Shown: positions 8,249 through 16,956, counted from the first letter of the stretch. The stretch is 30,931 nucleotides of DNA from Treponema sp. UBA4377 (GCA_002391235.1 DGRX01000007.1:152-31082), one strand, 5' to 3'. Notes: generated by a model from the letters alone, not told the origin. Numbers and translations are program-made.

Positions 8249-8304
8249 ATTTCCTCCAAAAAATTCAAAGCGCGCCCAAAAGGGCGGCGGCGCATAGGCG
8301 GCGC

Positions 8305-8844
8305 TTAAATCCATTTAACCGTCTCGGAAAGCGGCTTTCTGTCCGAATGCCTTGGGCTGGGCTCCGCGTCGGCGGCGGGATAGCCAATGTCCAAAAGGCA
8401 GACCAAATGCAAATTTTTGGGCAAGGCAAAGGCCTCGATGATTTTGGCCGCGTCAAAGCCGCGCGCCCAAAGGGTGCCCAAGCCCAATTCCGTGGCCTGG
8501 AACATCATCGCGCTTGTGACGATGGACGCGTCCACTTCGCCGCCGTCGTAATGGCCGCCGGGATAGTATGTGTAGGCCGTGTCGCTTACGTTCTTGTAGC
8601 TTTCGTCAGTGTCGTAGCAAACCATGAGGACAACAGGCGCGTTAAAGGCCATTTGCGTGGCCGCCCTGATTTTGGCGACGGCCTCAGGGCTTTTTAAGAC
8701 AAAGATTCTTTGGCTTTGCGAGTTTTTTGCGGTGGGAGCCAAGCGGCCGGCCTGCAAAATCTTTTCCAGCTTTTCGTCCTCAACCTTCTTGTCGGAAAAT
8801 TTGCGGACGGAATAACGTTCTTCAGATAATTTTAAAAAATCCAT
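8305..8844 (-). CDS. Nitroreductase-family FMN oxidoreductase
   Basis: 179 aa from ATG at 8844. N-terminal ERYSVRKFSDK and APTAKNSQSQRIFVL are the FMN-phosphate binding parts of the family, and GLGTLWARGFD is the third conserved block. The length is typical of the short nitroreductases that use NAD(P)H and FMN on nitro compounds, quinones or flavins. No Shine-Dalgarno is seen. The -10 box TAAAAT lies 7 nt before the ATG, which predicts a leaderless message. It is the first gene of the operon with GH5, GH13-like and DUF2974 genes, a link whose biochemical sense is not clear. Confidence 0.87.
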   Translation of the reverse strand: MDFLKLSEERYSVRKFSDKKVEDEKLEKILQAGRLAPTAKNSQSQRIFVLKSPEAVAKIRAATQMAFNAPVVLMVCYDTDESYKNVSDTAYTYYPGGHYDGGEVDASIVTSAMMFQATELGLGTLWARGFDAAKIIEAFALPKNLHLVCLLDIGYPAADAEPSPRHSDRKPLSETVKWI

Positions 8845-8851
8845 ACGAAAT

Positions 8852-8880
8852 ATTTTACACCGATTCGCCGCAAAAATCAA
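8852..8880 (-). promoter_or_regulatory. Promoter of the nitroreductase-GH5-GH13-DUF2974 operon
   Basis: Minus strand: TTGATT (8880-8875), 17 bp, TAAAAT (8857-8852), then 7 nt to the ATG. The -35 box abuts the divergent -35 box at 8881. Confidence 0.75.
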
Positions 8881-8909
8881 TTGATAAAATCAAAAAGGCG
8901 CGCTAAAAT
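8881..8909 (+). promoter_or_regulatory. Promoter of the GHKL/cNMP-binding gene
   Basis: TTGATA (8881-8886), 17 bp, TAAAAT (8904-8909). The start codon is at 8930 with GGAGA in a short leader. Back-to-back -35 boxes form AATCAATTGATA. Confidence 0.75.
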
Positions 8910-8929
8910 AGTTCAAAACGGAGACTAGA

Positions 8930-10252
8930 ATGAAAAAAATTGTCACTGCGTCCACAAATCCCATCGTAACCAAAACGATTTCAAACGCCTGCAAAAATTT
9001 TTCGGCCTTTTCATGCAACATTTTCGACGACACGGACAGCATCATCAGCTTCATCAACTACGAACTTCCGGACATCAAGGTAATCGACTACACTTCTCCG
9101 AGCATCCGCTGCGACAAAATTCTTGAGGCGATCCACGAAGACTCTTGGCTCCACTACGGCGGAGTGATTTCCGTTTGCAAGGACCGCGACCAAGCCAGGC
9201 GCTTGGAAGACCTTAAGGACGACAATGTTCTTTCAATATTGACAATAGAAGAATTTGCCCAAAACTTCAGCCGCCTCCTGCGCATCATCGACCAAAACCA
9301 GCAGTTTTTGTACGCGCGCGGAATGCAGGACATAATCGGCGGCCGCGAGGAAGGCAGCTTTACTTGCGGAAACGATCCGCTTGACATCCGCTTTTACATC
9401 AACTTTATGGTAAGCTACCTTTACAACACCAACCGCATCAGCTCCGAAGACCGCGTCAATTTGCAGATGACCTTGAGCGAGCTTTTGACAAACGCCGTCG
9501 AGCACGGAAACTTGAACATTTCCTACAAAGAAAAAACCGACTGGCTTATGAGCGGCAACAACATCATGGACTTGATTAAGCAGCGGGCCGAAGACCCAAA
9601 GTACAAGGGAAGAAAAATCCGCATAAACTATTCCATCCACAACAAGGCCAGCGCCTTTAGAATCACCGACAACGGCGACGGCTTTGACTGGCGCAAAATG
9701 CTGGACAGCCGCGCGTCCGAAGACGAGACCCACGGCCGCGGAATTTCATTGAGCCGCACCTTTGTGAAAAAGCTGGCATACAACGAAAAAGGAAACCAAG
9801 TCACTTTCCAAATAGCGAACCAAATCAACTCGGTCAACGCCGTCCCCGGCATTATGAAGCCCTTTGACGTTTTGGAATACAAGGACAAGCAAATCGTTTG
9901 CCGCCAGGACGAAATGTCAAACGACCTTTTCTTTATTGTGGAAGGAAAGTTCGGCGTTTACGTGAACTTAAAGCTCAACACAGTCCTCACGCCCAGCGAC
10001 ATGTTCATCGGCGAGATGGCCTTTTTGCTGAACGACAGAAGAACCGCGACGGTAATGGCAATCGGAAACTGCAAGCTGATCAAGGTTCCAAAGACGGCCT
10101 TCCTTTCGCTCATCAGAAAGAATCCGCACTACGGCATCTTCTTGAGCAAAATGCTGGCGCAACGCTTGGCCCTGCAGTCGCAGAACGCCTACGTAATCCA
10201 GCAAAAGTTCGAGGCCCTTCAGAGCGCGTTCCAAGTGGCGAAAAGTTTTTAA
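8930..10252 (+). CDS. Fusion: receiver-like domain, GHKL (RsbW-type) ATPase, cyclic-nucleotide-binding domain
   Basis: 440 aa. Residues 1-120 resemble a response-regulator fold (strand starts MKKIVTAST, IKVIDY, GGVISVCKD), but the usual phosphoacceptor surroundings are degenerate. About 160-300 is a GHKL ATPase: N-box ELLTNAVEHGN (N188), G1 DNGDGF (D247), G2 HGRGISL (near 269). This resembles anti-sigma or serine-kinase ATPases; no phosphoacceptor-His domain is present. About 310-430 is a cNMP-binding/Crp-like beta barrel with LFFIVEGKFGVYV, GEMAFLLNDRRTATVMA and a final helix; the phosphate-cassette Arg pair is visible (DRRTATV). There is no membrane segment and no DNA-binding domain. It probably switches a partner protein in response to a ligand or a phosphosignal. 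GGAGA stands 6 bases before the ATG. It converges on the HD-GYP gene, 12 bases between stops. Confidence 0.85.
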   Translation: MKKIVTASTNPIVTKTISNACKNFSAFSCNIFDDTDSIISFINYELPDIKVIDYTSPSIRCDKILEAIHEDSWLHYGGVISVCKDRDQARRLEDLKDDNVLSILTIEEFAQNFSRLLRIIDQNQQFLYARGMQDIIGGREEGSFTCGNDPLDIRFYINFMVSYLYNTNRISSEDRVNLQMTLSELLTNAVEHGNLNISYKEKTDWLMSGNNIMDLIKQRAEDPKYKGRKIRINYSIHNKASAFRITDNGDGFDWRKMLDSRASEDETHGRGISLSRTFVKKLAYNEKGNQVTFQIANQINSVNAVPGIMKPFDVLEYKDKQIVCRQDEMSNDLFFIVEGKFGVYVNLKLNTVLTPSDMFIGEMAFLLNDRRTATVMAIGNCKLIKVPKTAFLSLIRKNPHYGIFLSKMLAQRLALQSQNAYVIQQKFEALQSAFQVAKSF

Positions 10253-10264
10253 AAAGCGGAGCGC

Positions 10265-11866
10265 CTAGCCCTTGATGAAAGCGGCCATCGCCTCGTAAAT
10301 TCTCTTGTTGAATTTGCGGCCGATGTCCTGCGACAAAATTTTCAGGGATTCTTCCTGCGACAAAGCCTTGCGGTATGGACGGTCGCTTGTAAGCGCGTCA
10401 AAGACGTCGGCGCAGCTTATGATTTGCGACTCTTCAGGGTACTCTCCCTCTTTTTTTCCGTAATAGCCGCTTCCGTCCAAGTGTTCGTGGTGGTAGCGCA
10501 CAAAATTTCTGATTTCGATAAAGTATGGGTTGGCCGAAAGTATTTTGTAGCCGATTTCCGCGTGCTTTTTTATGATTAGGCGCTCCTCGTCAGTGAGCTT
10601 TGCGGGCTTGTTTATGATGGCGTCGGTGATTCCGATTTTTCCGATGTCGTGCAAAAGCGCGCCGTATCGCAGCATGTGAATCCGTTCCTTGCTGTATCCG
10701 AGGCGCTTGGCCATTCCGACGCAGTAGTTGGCCACGCGGTCTGAGTGTCCTTCCGTATAAAGGTCTTTGGCTTCGAGCGCGTTGGACAAGGATTTTACGA
10801 CGCTAAAATTGCTTTCTTCAATTTTGTCGCGAAGGTTTCTGTTTATCACTTCCGAGGCAAAAAAGGCCGAAGCGATTTCCATCATGTATTGGTGCTCGAC
10901 GCTAAACGGCTCTTTGCTTTGCTTTGAGCGCGCTATTGTAACAACGCCAATGCGCTTTTGCTCCGTTCCGATCGGAACACTGATAAAGGAGCCTTGGATG
11001 AACGGCTCCTCTTTCATCAGCGAATAGGCCGGATGGCTTGAGCGGTCGGGAACAAAAACCGGAATCCAATTCTTAAAGACTTGGCCGGAGATTCCTTCGC
11101 CAACTTTTATCGTCGGAACCTTGTCGCGCTCAACGTTGCTAAAGGCAAAAGGATAAAGGATTTGAAGGTCCTCGTCGTAGCGATAAGCCACGCCGCGCGT
11201 AAAAGTTATCTCTTCCTTTAGGTCATCAAAGAGCGAGTTGTTCATGTCGGCGACCATCTTGTGCTTTTGCAAGGCAAAGGGGTAGTTCTTTAAGTTAAGA
11301 AGGTTTCGCTGGCCGCGGGTGGCGATTGAAGCGGCGTACAAATTTATTTGAAGGCGGCTGTTAAGCTTTTGCAAAAACTGCATGTCGTCGCGCTTCAAAA
11401 TGAATTTTTTATAAGTTCCTTTTGAGCACAAGATTAAGAAAGCGACCATCTCAAATCCGTGAACGACAGGCATAATGTAGCGGCAGCCGTACAATTCCCT
11501 CAACATGTCGCCCAGCATCGGATCGGCCACGTTCTTCTCAGCGAACATTCTTTCCATAGGAATGACGCCGCTTTCCATCGCCAAAAAGCCCGCGAAAAGC
11601 GAGTCGTCAGAAACCGTGATGATTCCTTCCTTGTCCATTTCGCGGTACTCATGGAATTCCGGCGCGTGAATGAAAACGCGGGTTTCGCAGCCCTCAATCC
11701 GCCGTTCCACCAAGGAAATGACAGACTTTACAAGGCCGATTGTCGTCGTCCAATTGTTCAAAGAGTCCATGGCAAATTCGTCGTTCACGGACGCAAAGTT
11801 GCTCACGTCCTTCCAAACGACTCGTTTTGCGGTTTTTGAAACTTTTTTAACCTTTCTTTTTACCAT
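10265..11866 (-). CDS. GAF/HD-GYP protein, probable cyclic-di-GMP phosphodiesterase
   Basis: 533 aa from ATG at 11866, preceded by GGA seven bases ahead; a TTG at 11881 in the same frame is a less likely start. About residues 190-340 look like a GAF sensor (GVAYRYDEDLQILYPFA, GEGISGQVFKNWIPVFVPD, FISVPIG). The C-terminus is HD-GYP: HSDRVANYC, HDIGKIG (H406-D407), KKHAEIGY, HHEHLDGSGYY, ADVFDALTSDRPYRKA. The metal ligands are present, but the motif ends GYY and not GYP. The N-terminal 180 residues show no domain I recognise. The likely reaction is hydrolysis of c-di-GMP, controlling motility or attachment. A sigma-28-like -10 box lies upstream, which fits a motility role. Confidence 0.9.
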   Translation of the reverse strand: MVKRKVKKVSKTAKRVVWKDVSNFASVNDEFAMDSLNNWTTTIGLVKSVISLVERRIEGCETRVFIHAPEFHEYREMDKEGIITVSDDSLFAGFLAMESGVIPMERMFAEKNVADPMLGDMLRELYGCRYIMPVVHGFEMVAFLILCSKGTYKKFILKRDDMQFLQKLNSRLQINLYAASIATRGQRNLLNLKNYPFALQKHKMVADMNNSLFDDLKEEITFTRGVAYRYDEDLQILYPFAFSNVERDKVPTIKVGEGISGQVFKNWIPVFVPDRSSHPAYSLMKEEPFIQGSFISVPIGTEQKRIGVVTIARSKQSKEPFSVEHQYMMEIASAFFASEVINRNLRDKIEESNFSVVKSLSNALEAKDLYTEGHSDRVANYCVGMAKRLGYSKERIHMLRYGALLHDIGKIGITDAIINKPAKLTDEERLIIKKHAEIGYKILSANPYFIEIRNFVRYHHEHLDGSGYYGKKEGEYPEESQIISCADVFDALTSDRPYRKALSQEESLKILSQDIGRKFNKRIYEAMAAFIKG

Positions 11867-11889
11867 GCCGATTCCGAACAATTTTTGAG

Positions 11890-11904
11890 CGGATAGACTC
11901 CGCC
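11890..11904 (-). other. Small hairpin in the HD-GYP leader
   Basis: GCGGA-GTCTA-TCCGC on the minus strand, between the predicted transcription start and the ribosome site. The role is unknown. Confidence 0.4.
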
Positions 11905-11915
11905 CTTATTGCCAT

Positions 11916-11942
11916 TATCGGCAGAAAGGCTTAAAAACTTTA
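11916..11942 (-). promoter_or_regulatory. Sigma-28 (FliA)-like promoter of the HD-GYP gene
   Basis: Minus strand has GCCGATAA (11923-11916), identical to the FliA -10 consensus. An 11-bp spacer and TAAGTTTT (11942-11935) precede it; this matches TAAAGTTT at 6 of 8 positions. The start codon is about 50 bases downstream. Confidence 0.5.
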
Positions 11943-11978
11943 GATAAATTTTCGTTATTCTGGAATGGACGCCAGCCG

Positions 11979-12854
11979 TCACACCGTCTTTCTAAGCGCG
12001 ATCGCGTCCAAAATGCGGGCGGTTATCGCAAAGCTTTGCGGCGTGAGCGAGGAAATGTTGTCGCCATCTGTGTGCATAAGGCGCCAGGTAAGCGGAAGCA
12101 GTTGCTGGAGCGCGTCGATTTTTTTTTCGGGGACGTCTTGGTTCTTGACGTAGCGCATAAGGTCCGGGTCTGAGTTTAGCGCCATCATGTAGGCGGAAGC
12201 CTCGTTTTGCGGGAGCATCGTTATGGCCACGGCCGGAAATCCGTGCGCCAAAAATCCCGCGTTGTCGCTGTAGGGCATCGGAAGGTTGACCCAATTAAGG
12301 CCCAGCGAAGAAAGGATCGCCTTGGCGCTTTGGTCCAGCGCCTTATACTTTTTTACAAAAGAGGCCGGAGCCTTTGCGGGAGGAACGTTAAGTCCCAATA
12401 GCGGAACAGATCCGCGGCCCACGCAGTCAAAGACGTAAATGTCTTCGTCACGGATTCCGCACTTTTGCATTGTCGAGGCGAGCGAAAACGCGCCCTGTTC
12501 CTTTACGCCTTCCGAACCAAGCTCCTCGCCGTCGGTGAAGAAAATCCTGCAATTGTGGACGCCGTTAAACTTCGCCAGGCGCGCGGCAAAATCCATCAGG
12601 CAAAAAACCGACGAAGAGTTGTCGTTGGCGCCCGGCGTGTCGGGCGCTATGTCGTAGTGCGCGATGATTGTCTTTACCCTAAAGGCCGCGCTGTAGCCTT
12701 GCCGCGGAAGCTTTACGTAAATGTGGCGCTTTCCTTCCACGCCGATTACGGCGGTCTCAACGCCGCGCGCCTCCAAATATTTTTGTATGAAGTCGGCTCG
12801 GTTGTTTGGAGAGGCCAAAAAATTTTGGTATTCGGGCGGAAGGGCGGCTGTCAT
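11979..12854 (-). CDS. M28-family zinc peptidase (aminopeptidase type)
   Basis: 291 aa. The two-zinc ligand set of M28 is visible in order: His and Asp in IIAHYDIAPD, Asp in GANDNSSS, Glu-Glu in FFTDGEELGSEG, Asp in VFDCVGRG and the last His in RLMHTDGDN. The catalytic Glu of the EE pair is present. No signal peptide is seen, so it is expected in the cytoplasm, trimming peptides or hydrolysing a small amide. The ATG at 12854 has AAGG 8 bases ahead, and the upstream acyltransferase gene ends 9 bases before, so the two share a transcript. Confidence 0.85.
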   Translation of the reverse strand: MTAALPPEYQNFLASPNNRADFIQKYLEARGVETAVIGVEGKRHIYVKLPRQGYSAAFRVKTIIAHYDIAPDTPGANDNSSSVFCLMDFAARLAKFNGVHNCRIFFTDGEELGSEGVKEQGAFSLASTMQKCGIRDEDIYVFDCVGRGSVPLLGLNVPPAKAPASFVKKYKALDQSAKAILSSLGLNWVNLPMPYSDNAGFLAHGFPAVAITMLPQNEASAYMMALNSDPDLMRYVKNQDVPEKKIDALQQLLPLTWRLMHTDGDNISSLTPQSFAITARILDAIALRKTV

Positions 12855-12863
12855 CGTCTTGCC

Positions 12864-14174
12864 TTAGCGCGCGTCCTGGCCGCCGGCCGCTTTTTGGCCT
12901 TGCGAAGAATTCCAGTTTGGAAGAAGGGCGCAAATCTTTTTTGTCAAAAATTTCACGATAACGGACAAGAGCGCCGTCGCCGCAAGAACAAGGACAAGGT
13001 ACAAGAGCGCGCTCAATTGGTCTTTGTAAGTCGAAAGCGCAAGGCCCTCCTTTGCCCTAAAGCCCTTGTCCGACCATCCAAATAGAATGGAGAAAGCCCT
13101 TAGAGAAAGAGCCTGCATCAAGTAGAATTCCAACGAATGGTTTCCAAGGAATTCAAAGACCTTGTTCTTGCTCCAAATTTTCATGCGCAAAAGATAGACG
13201 AACAAAATCCAGGCGAAGACTTGGAGAGTGTCAACGCTTAACATAAGGGCGCGGGGAAGCGTAGAGTTGTCGCCCGAAAATTCCAGCCAGTAGTGTATGT
13301 TCTTGCCGTACAAATAGATTTTGAGCGCGAAGGAGGCGGCGACGAGCAAAACGGAGGCGATGAATTTTACAAGCCAAGCGCGGGTAAAAAAGTCAAACAG
13401 TTTTTTTTCGTTTTGCGCGGCCAACATTCCAAAGAAGAAGGCGATTGTAGAGTTGACCCACCATTCGCCCTCAAACCAAAGGGCCACAGGCCGCTTGTAC
13501 CAAGGAGCCAGCCACAAGGCGCCGGGCTTTTTCCACCAGCCAGGCTCGCCCCACCACCAAGTGAAGTGCTTGTTGAACAAGAACCAGCCAACTTGCAGCG
13601 CGATCGCCAAGAAGACAAACAAAAAGGCTCGGGCTTTAGAGCTTTCGTTTTTAAACGCAAGCTTGAAGGCGGCGTACATTATTACGATTACAGGAACGAA
13701 CCAAGCGTTGTCATTTAAAAGAGCGATTCCAAAAATCTTGCAGACCCATTCCGAGGCGGACATATTCGTTCCCAAAATCAAATGGAAGGCGATGTAAAAA
13801 AGGTTCATCACGTAAAAGCAGACGACAATCGGAAGAACGCGGCGGCGCAAAAATTTCTTTAAGTAATCCGGCTTTGTGGCAAGGCTCTTTATGAGGCCGA
13901 AGCCTGAAACAAAAAAGAAAATCGCGACAAACCAAAAGCCGATTTCCCTAAATAACTGCATTTGCCCCAAAGCGTCCATCGGGCCTCCGTTCTGCGGCGG
14001 CTGCGAAAGGTGGTGGCAAATTACGCCCAGCGCGGCAAGACCCTGCAAATTTTTCGTCGCCTCAAGCGACATAAAGTCCTGGTTAAAGGAACCCAATTTG
14101 GCGCGGCGGCTTCCGACAAGCAAAAGCGCGAGCCACGCTCCGTAAACTACAATTGATACTATTGGAATGGTCAT
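12864..14174 (-). CDS. Acyltransferase-3 family integral membrane protein
   Basis: 436 aa, about ten hydrophobic segments. The N-terminal KNLQGLAALGVICHHLSQ carries the His expected in the acyltransferase-3 (OatA/NodX-like) family, then FWFVAIFFFVSGFGLIKS and a basic cytoplasmic loop FLRRRVLP, then the C-terminal block NHSLEFYLMQ. Such proteins move acyl groups onto sugars of the envelope. The longest frame starts at ATG 14180, but the TATAAT box ends at 14181, so that codon would lie before the transcription start. The second ATG at 14174 is exactly 6 nt from the -10 box and is the better start, on a leaderless message. It is followed by the M28 gene. Confidence 0.8.
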   Translation of the reverse strand: MTIPIVSIVVYGAWLALLLVGSRRAKLGSFNQDFMSLEATKNLQGLAALGVICHHLSQPPQNGGPMDALGQMQLFREIGFWFVAIFFFVSGFGLIKSLATKPDYLKKFLRRRVLPIVVCFYVMNLFYIAFHLILGTNMSASEWVCKIFGIALLNDNAWFVPVIVIMYAAFKLAFKNESSKARAFLFVFLAIALQVGWFLFNKHFTWWWGEPGWWKKPGALWLAPWYKRPVALWFEGEWWVNSTIAFFFGMLAAQNEKKLFDFFTRAWLVKFIASVLLVAASFALKIYLYGKNIHYWLEFSGDNSTLPRALMLSVDTLQVFAWILFVYLLRMKIWSKNKVFEFLGNHSLEFYLMQALSLRAFSILFGWSDKGFRAKEGLALSTYKDQLSALLYLVLVLAATALLSVIVKFLTKKICALLPNWNSSQGQKAAGGQDAR

Positions 14175-14180
14175 ATTCAT

Positions 14181-14209
14181 ATTATAGAATGGAATTCAAG
14201 GCATTTCAA
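14181..14209 (-). promoter_or_regulatory. Promoter of the acyltransferase-M28 operon
   Basis: Minus strand: TTGAAA (14209-14204), 17 bp, TATAAT (14186-14181), 6 nt, ATG at 14174. Confidence 0.8.
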
Positions 14210-14212
14210 GTG

Positions 14213-14241
14213 TTGAATCTTAACGGGATTTGCGCTAAAAT
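14213..14241 (+). promoter_or_regulatory. Promoter of leuS
   Basis: TTGAAT (14213-14218), 17 bp, TAAAAT (14236-14241). The predicted leader is about 29 nt and holds AGAGG before the ATG. Confidence 0.7.
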
Positions 14242-14276
14242 TGATATTCAAATTATCACACTTTTAGAGGCAAAAA

Positions 14277-16829
14277 ATGTCTAAGTACCCTTTTGAATCG
14301 ATTGAACCCAAATGGCAAAAATATTGGGAAGTCAACAAAACCTTTAAAGTCGGCGAGGACGCTTCCGTTCCCAAAGAAAAGCGCCGCTACGTTTTGGACA
14401 TGTTCCCCTACCCCAGCGCGGCGGGCTTGCACGTAGGCCACCCCGAAGGCTACACCGCCACCGACATTTACTGCCGCTACCTAAGAATGAAGGGCTTCAA
14501 CGTCCTGCACCCGATGGGCTACGACGCCTTTGGACTCCCTGCCGAAAACTACGCGATAAAAACCGGAACGCACCCGTGCGAAACGACAAACTCAAACATC
14601 GAGCATTTCACCAAGCAAATAAAGGCGCTCGGCTTTAGCTACGACTGGGACCGCTGCGTGCAAACCTGCGACGCGGACTACTACAAGTGGACGCAATGGA
14701 TTTTCTTGCAGCTTTACAAAAAAGGCCTCGCCTACGAAAGCAACACTCCCATCAACTGGTGCCCGTCGTGCAAGACCGGCTTGGCCAACGAAGAGGTCAA
14801 GGAAGGCCGCTGCGAGCGCTGCCATAGCGAAGTCACGCGAAAGACAATCCGCCAGTGGGTTTTAAAAATCACCGAATACGCCGAGCGCCTCTTGCAAGAC
14901 CTTGACGAGCTTGACTGGCCCGAAAGCGTTAAAATCATGCAGCGAAACTGGATCGGAAAGTCCATCGGCGCCGAAGTTGACTTTGCCGTGGCCGACAAGG
15001 ACGGAAAGGCAACCGACAAAAAATTGCGCGTTTACACGACTCGCTGCGACACGCTTTTTGGCGCCACCTACATGGTCGTCTCGCCAGAGCATCCGCTTGT
15101 AAAGGAGCTCACGACGGCGGAACAAAAGGCGGCCGTGGAAAAGTACATCGAGGACGCGGCAAAAAAATCCGACCTTGAGAGAACCGACTTGGCCAAGGAC
15201 AAGACAGGCGTCTTTAGCGGAAGCTACGCCATCAACCCCGTCAACGGAAAGCAAATCCCGATTTGGGTGGCCGACTACGTTTTGATTTCATACGGAACCG
15301 GAGCCATCATGGCCGTTCCTGCGCACGACACCCGCGACTGGGACTTTGCCAAAAAGTTCAACCTTCCGATAATCGAAGTGTTGAAGAGCGAAGTCGACGT
15401 GCAAAAGCAGGCTTGGACCGAAGACGGAATCCACGTGAACTCGGACTTCCTTGACGGCCTTAACAAGCAGGACGCGATTAACAAAATGCTGGACTTCCTT
15501 GAAGAAAAGAAAATCGGAAAGAAGGCCATAAACTACAAACTGCGCGACTGGATTTTCAGCCGCCAGCGCTACTGGGGCGAGCCGATTCCTTTGGTCCACT
15601 GCCCCAAGTGCGGAACTGTGGCGGTTCCCGAAGACCAGCTTCCCTTGGAGCTTCCAAACGTAAAGACTTACCAGCCCACCGGAACCGGAGAAAGTCCGCT
15701 TGCCGGAATCGACAACTGGGTAAACTGCAAATGCCCCCAGTGCGGAGGCGACGCCAAGCGCGAGACAAACACAATGCCCCAATGGGCGGGAAGCTGCTGG
15801 TATTACCTTCGCTACTTGGACCCCAAAAACGACAAGGAATTCTGCGCGGCCGAAAAAGAAAAGTATTGGATGCCGGTTGACTTGTATGTCGGCGGCGCCG
15901 AGCACGCGGTCTTGCACCTTCTTTACGCGCGCTTTTGGCACAAGGTATTGTACGACATCGGAGTTGTAAGCACAAAAGAGCCATTCCACCGCTTGGTGAA
16001 CCAGGGAATGATCACCTCGTTCGCCTACCAGCGAAAGGACAAGACGCTTGTTCCGGTTGACGAAGTTGAGGACAAGGGAAACAACGTTTACGTGGAAAAG
16101 GCCACCGGCGAACAATTGACGCAAGTCGTCGCCAAGATGTCAAAGTCGCTCAAGAACGTCGTGAACCCCGACGAAGAGATAAAGCTTTACGGCGCCGACA
16201 GCGTGCGCATGTACGAAATGTTCATGGGCCCGCTAACGATGTCAAAGCCCTGGGCCACGCAGGGAATCGTCGGCATCCACCGCTTTTTGGAAAAAGTTTG
16301 GGCCGTTGCCGAAAAGCCTTACAGTGACCTTGACATTTTTGGAAAGCTTGAAGACGAAAATTTGATTGAGCTTAGAAAGCTTTACGCAAAGACCGTCGAA
16401 AAAGTGACCAACGACACCGACACGCTCAACTTCAACACGGCGATAAGCCAGATGATGATTTTCATCAACGCGGTCTCAAAGCTGAACGAGATTCCAAAGA
16501 CAATGTGGGAAGGCTTTGTAAAAATGCTTTCTTGCTACGCCCCCCACTTGGGAGAGGAACTTTGGGAAAAACTTGGCCACACAAAGACCGTCGCCTACGA
16601 GCCTTGGCCGACAGTTGACGCGGGACTGGCCGCCGACGACCAAAAAACGATTGTCGTAATGATTAACGGAAAGCTCCGAGACAAGTTCAACGCCGCCCCC
16701 GGAACAAGCCAAGAAGAATTGATTGCCGCCGCCCGCGCCACCGAGGGCTACAAAAAGTTCATCGAGGGCAAGAGCGAAGTCAAGGTCATCTGCGTGCCCG
16801 ACAAGTTGGTTAATATTGTGGTTAAATAA
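14277..16829 (+). CDS. leuS: Leucyl-tRNA synthetase
   Basis: 850 aa, full length for a bacterial LeuRS. Class I signatures are the HIGH motif as HVGH (H52-H55, in PYPSAAGLHVGHPEGY) and KMSKS (K620). The CP1 editing insert includes YTTRCDTLFGATYMVVSPEHP and GTGAIMAVPAHDTRDWDFA, with the conserved editing Asp region. Zinc-type cysteine pairs occur at CPSCKTG...CERC and at CPKCG...CPQCGG. The anticodon-binding domain and the small C-terminal domain are complete. The enzyme charges tRNA-Leu in the cytoplasm. AGAGG lies 8 bases before the ATG. It is a single-gene unit with its own promoter and terminator. Confidence 0.98.
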   Translation: MSKYPFESIEPKWQKYWEVNKTFKVGEDASVPKEKRRYVLDMFPYPSAAGLHVGHPEGYTATDIYCRYLRMKGFNVLHPMGYDAFGLPAENYAIKTGTHPCETTNSNIEHFTKQIKALGFSYDWDRCVQTCDADYYKWTQWIFLQLYKKGLAYESNTPINWCPSCKTGLANEEVKEGRCERCHSEVTRKTIRQWVLKITEYAERLLQDLDELDWPESVKIMQRNWIGKSIGAEVDFAVADKDGKATDKKLRVYTTRCDTLFGATYMVVSPEHPLVKELTTAEQKAAVEKYIEDAAKKSDLERTDLAKDKTGVFSGSYAINPVNGKQIPIWVADYVLISYGTGAIMAVPAHDTRDWDFAKKFNLPIIEVLKSEVDVQKQAWTEDGIHVNSDFLDGLNKQDAINKMLDFLEEKKIGKKAINYKLRDWIFSRQRYWGEPIPLVHCPKCGTVAVPEDQLPLELPNVKTYQPTGTGESPLAGIDNWVNCKCPQCGGDAKRETNTMPQWAGSCWYYLRYLDPKNDKEFCAAEKEKYWMPVDLYVGGAEHAVLHLLYARFWHKVLYDIGVVSTKEPFHRLVNQGMITSFAYQRKDKTLVPVDEVEDKGNNVYVEKATGEQLTQVVAKMSKSLKNVVNPDEEIKLYGADSVRMYEMFMGPLTMSKPWATQGIVGIHRFLEKVWAVAEKPYSDLDIFGKLEDENLIELRKLYAKTVEKVTNDTDTLNFNTAISQMMIFINAVSKLNEIPKTMWEGFVKMLSCYAPHLGEELWEKLGHTKTVAYEPWPTVDAGLAADDQKTIVVMINGKLRDKFNAAPGTSQEELIAAARATEGYKKFIEGKSEVKVICVPDKLVNIVVK

Positions 16830-16843
16830 AACACAGAAAAGGT

Positions 16844-16888
16844 AATAAACAAACGAGCCGCGGTGTTGCCGCGGCTCGTTTGTTTATT
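16844..16888 (+). terminator. Strong terminator of leuS
   Basis: Perfect 20-bp stem (16844-16863 with 16869-16888) and loop TGTTG. The right arm ends in a T-rich tail. It marks the left border of the low-GC island. Confidence 0.85.
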
Positions 16889-16901
16889 GCTATCGGAATA
16901 G

Positions 16902-16931
16902 AAAAGCATTAAATATTCATATTGCTTTTTT
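16902..16931. terminator. Weak AT-rich hairpin with T-run
   Basis: AAAAGCA and TGCTTTT arms around a 14-base loop, followed by further T. It could act as a second terminator for leuS or for leftward transcripts. Confidence 0.4.
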
Positions 16932-16956
16932 AGATATTATTACTTTTTATAAATTA

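Noticed and set aside
15288..16124. 278-codon minus-strand frame inside leuS
   Set aside because: Shadow of leuS; long antisense frames recur over all well-biased genes here.
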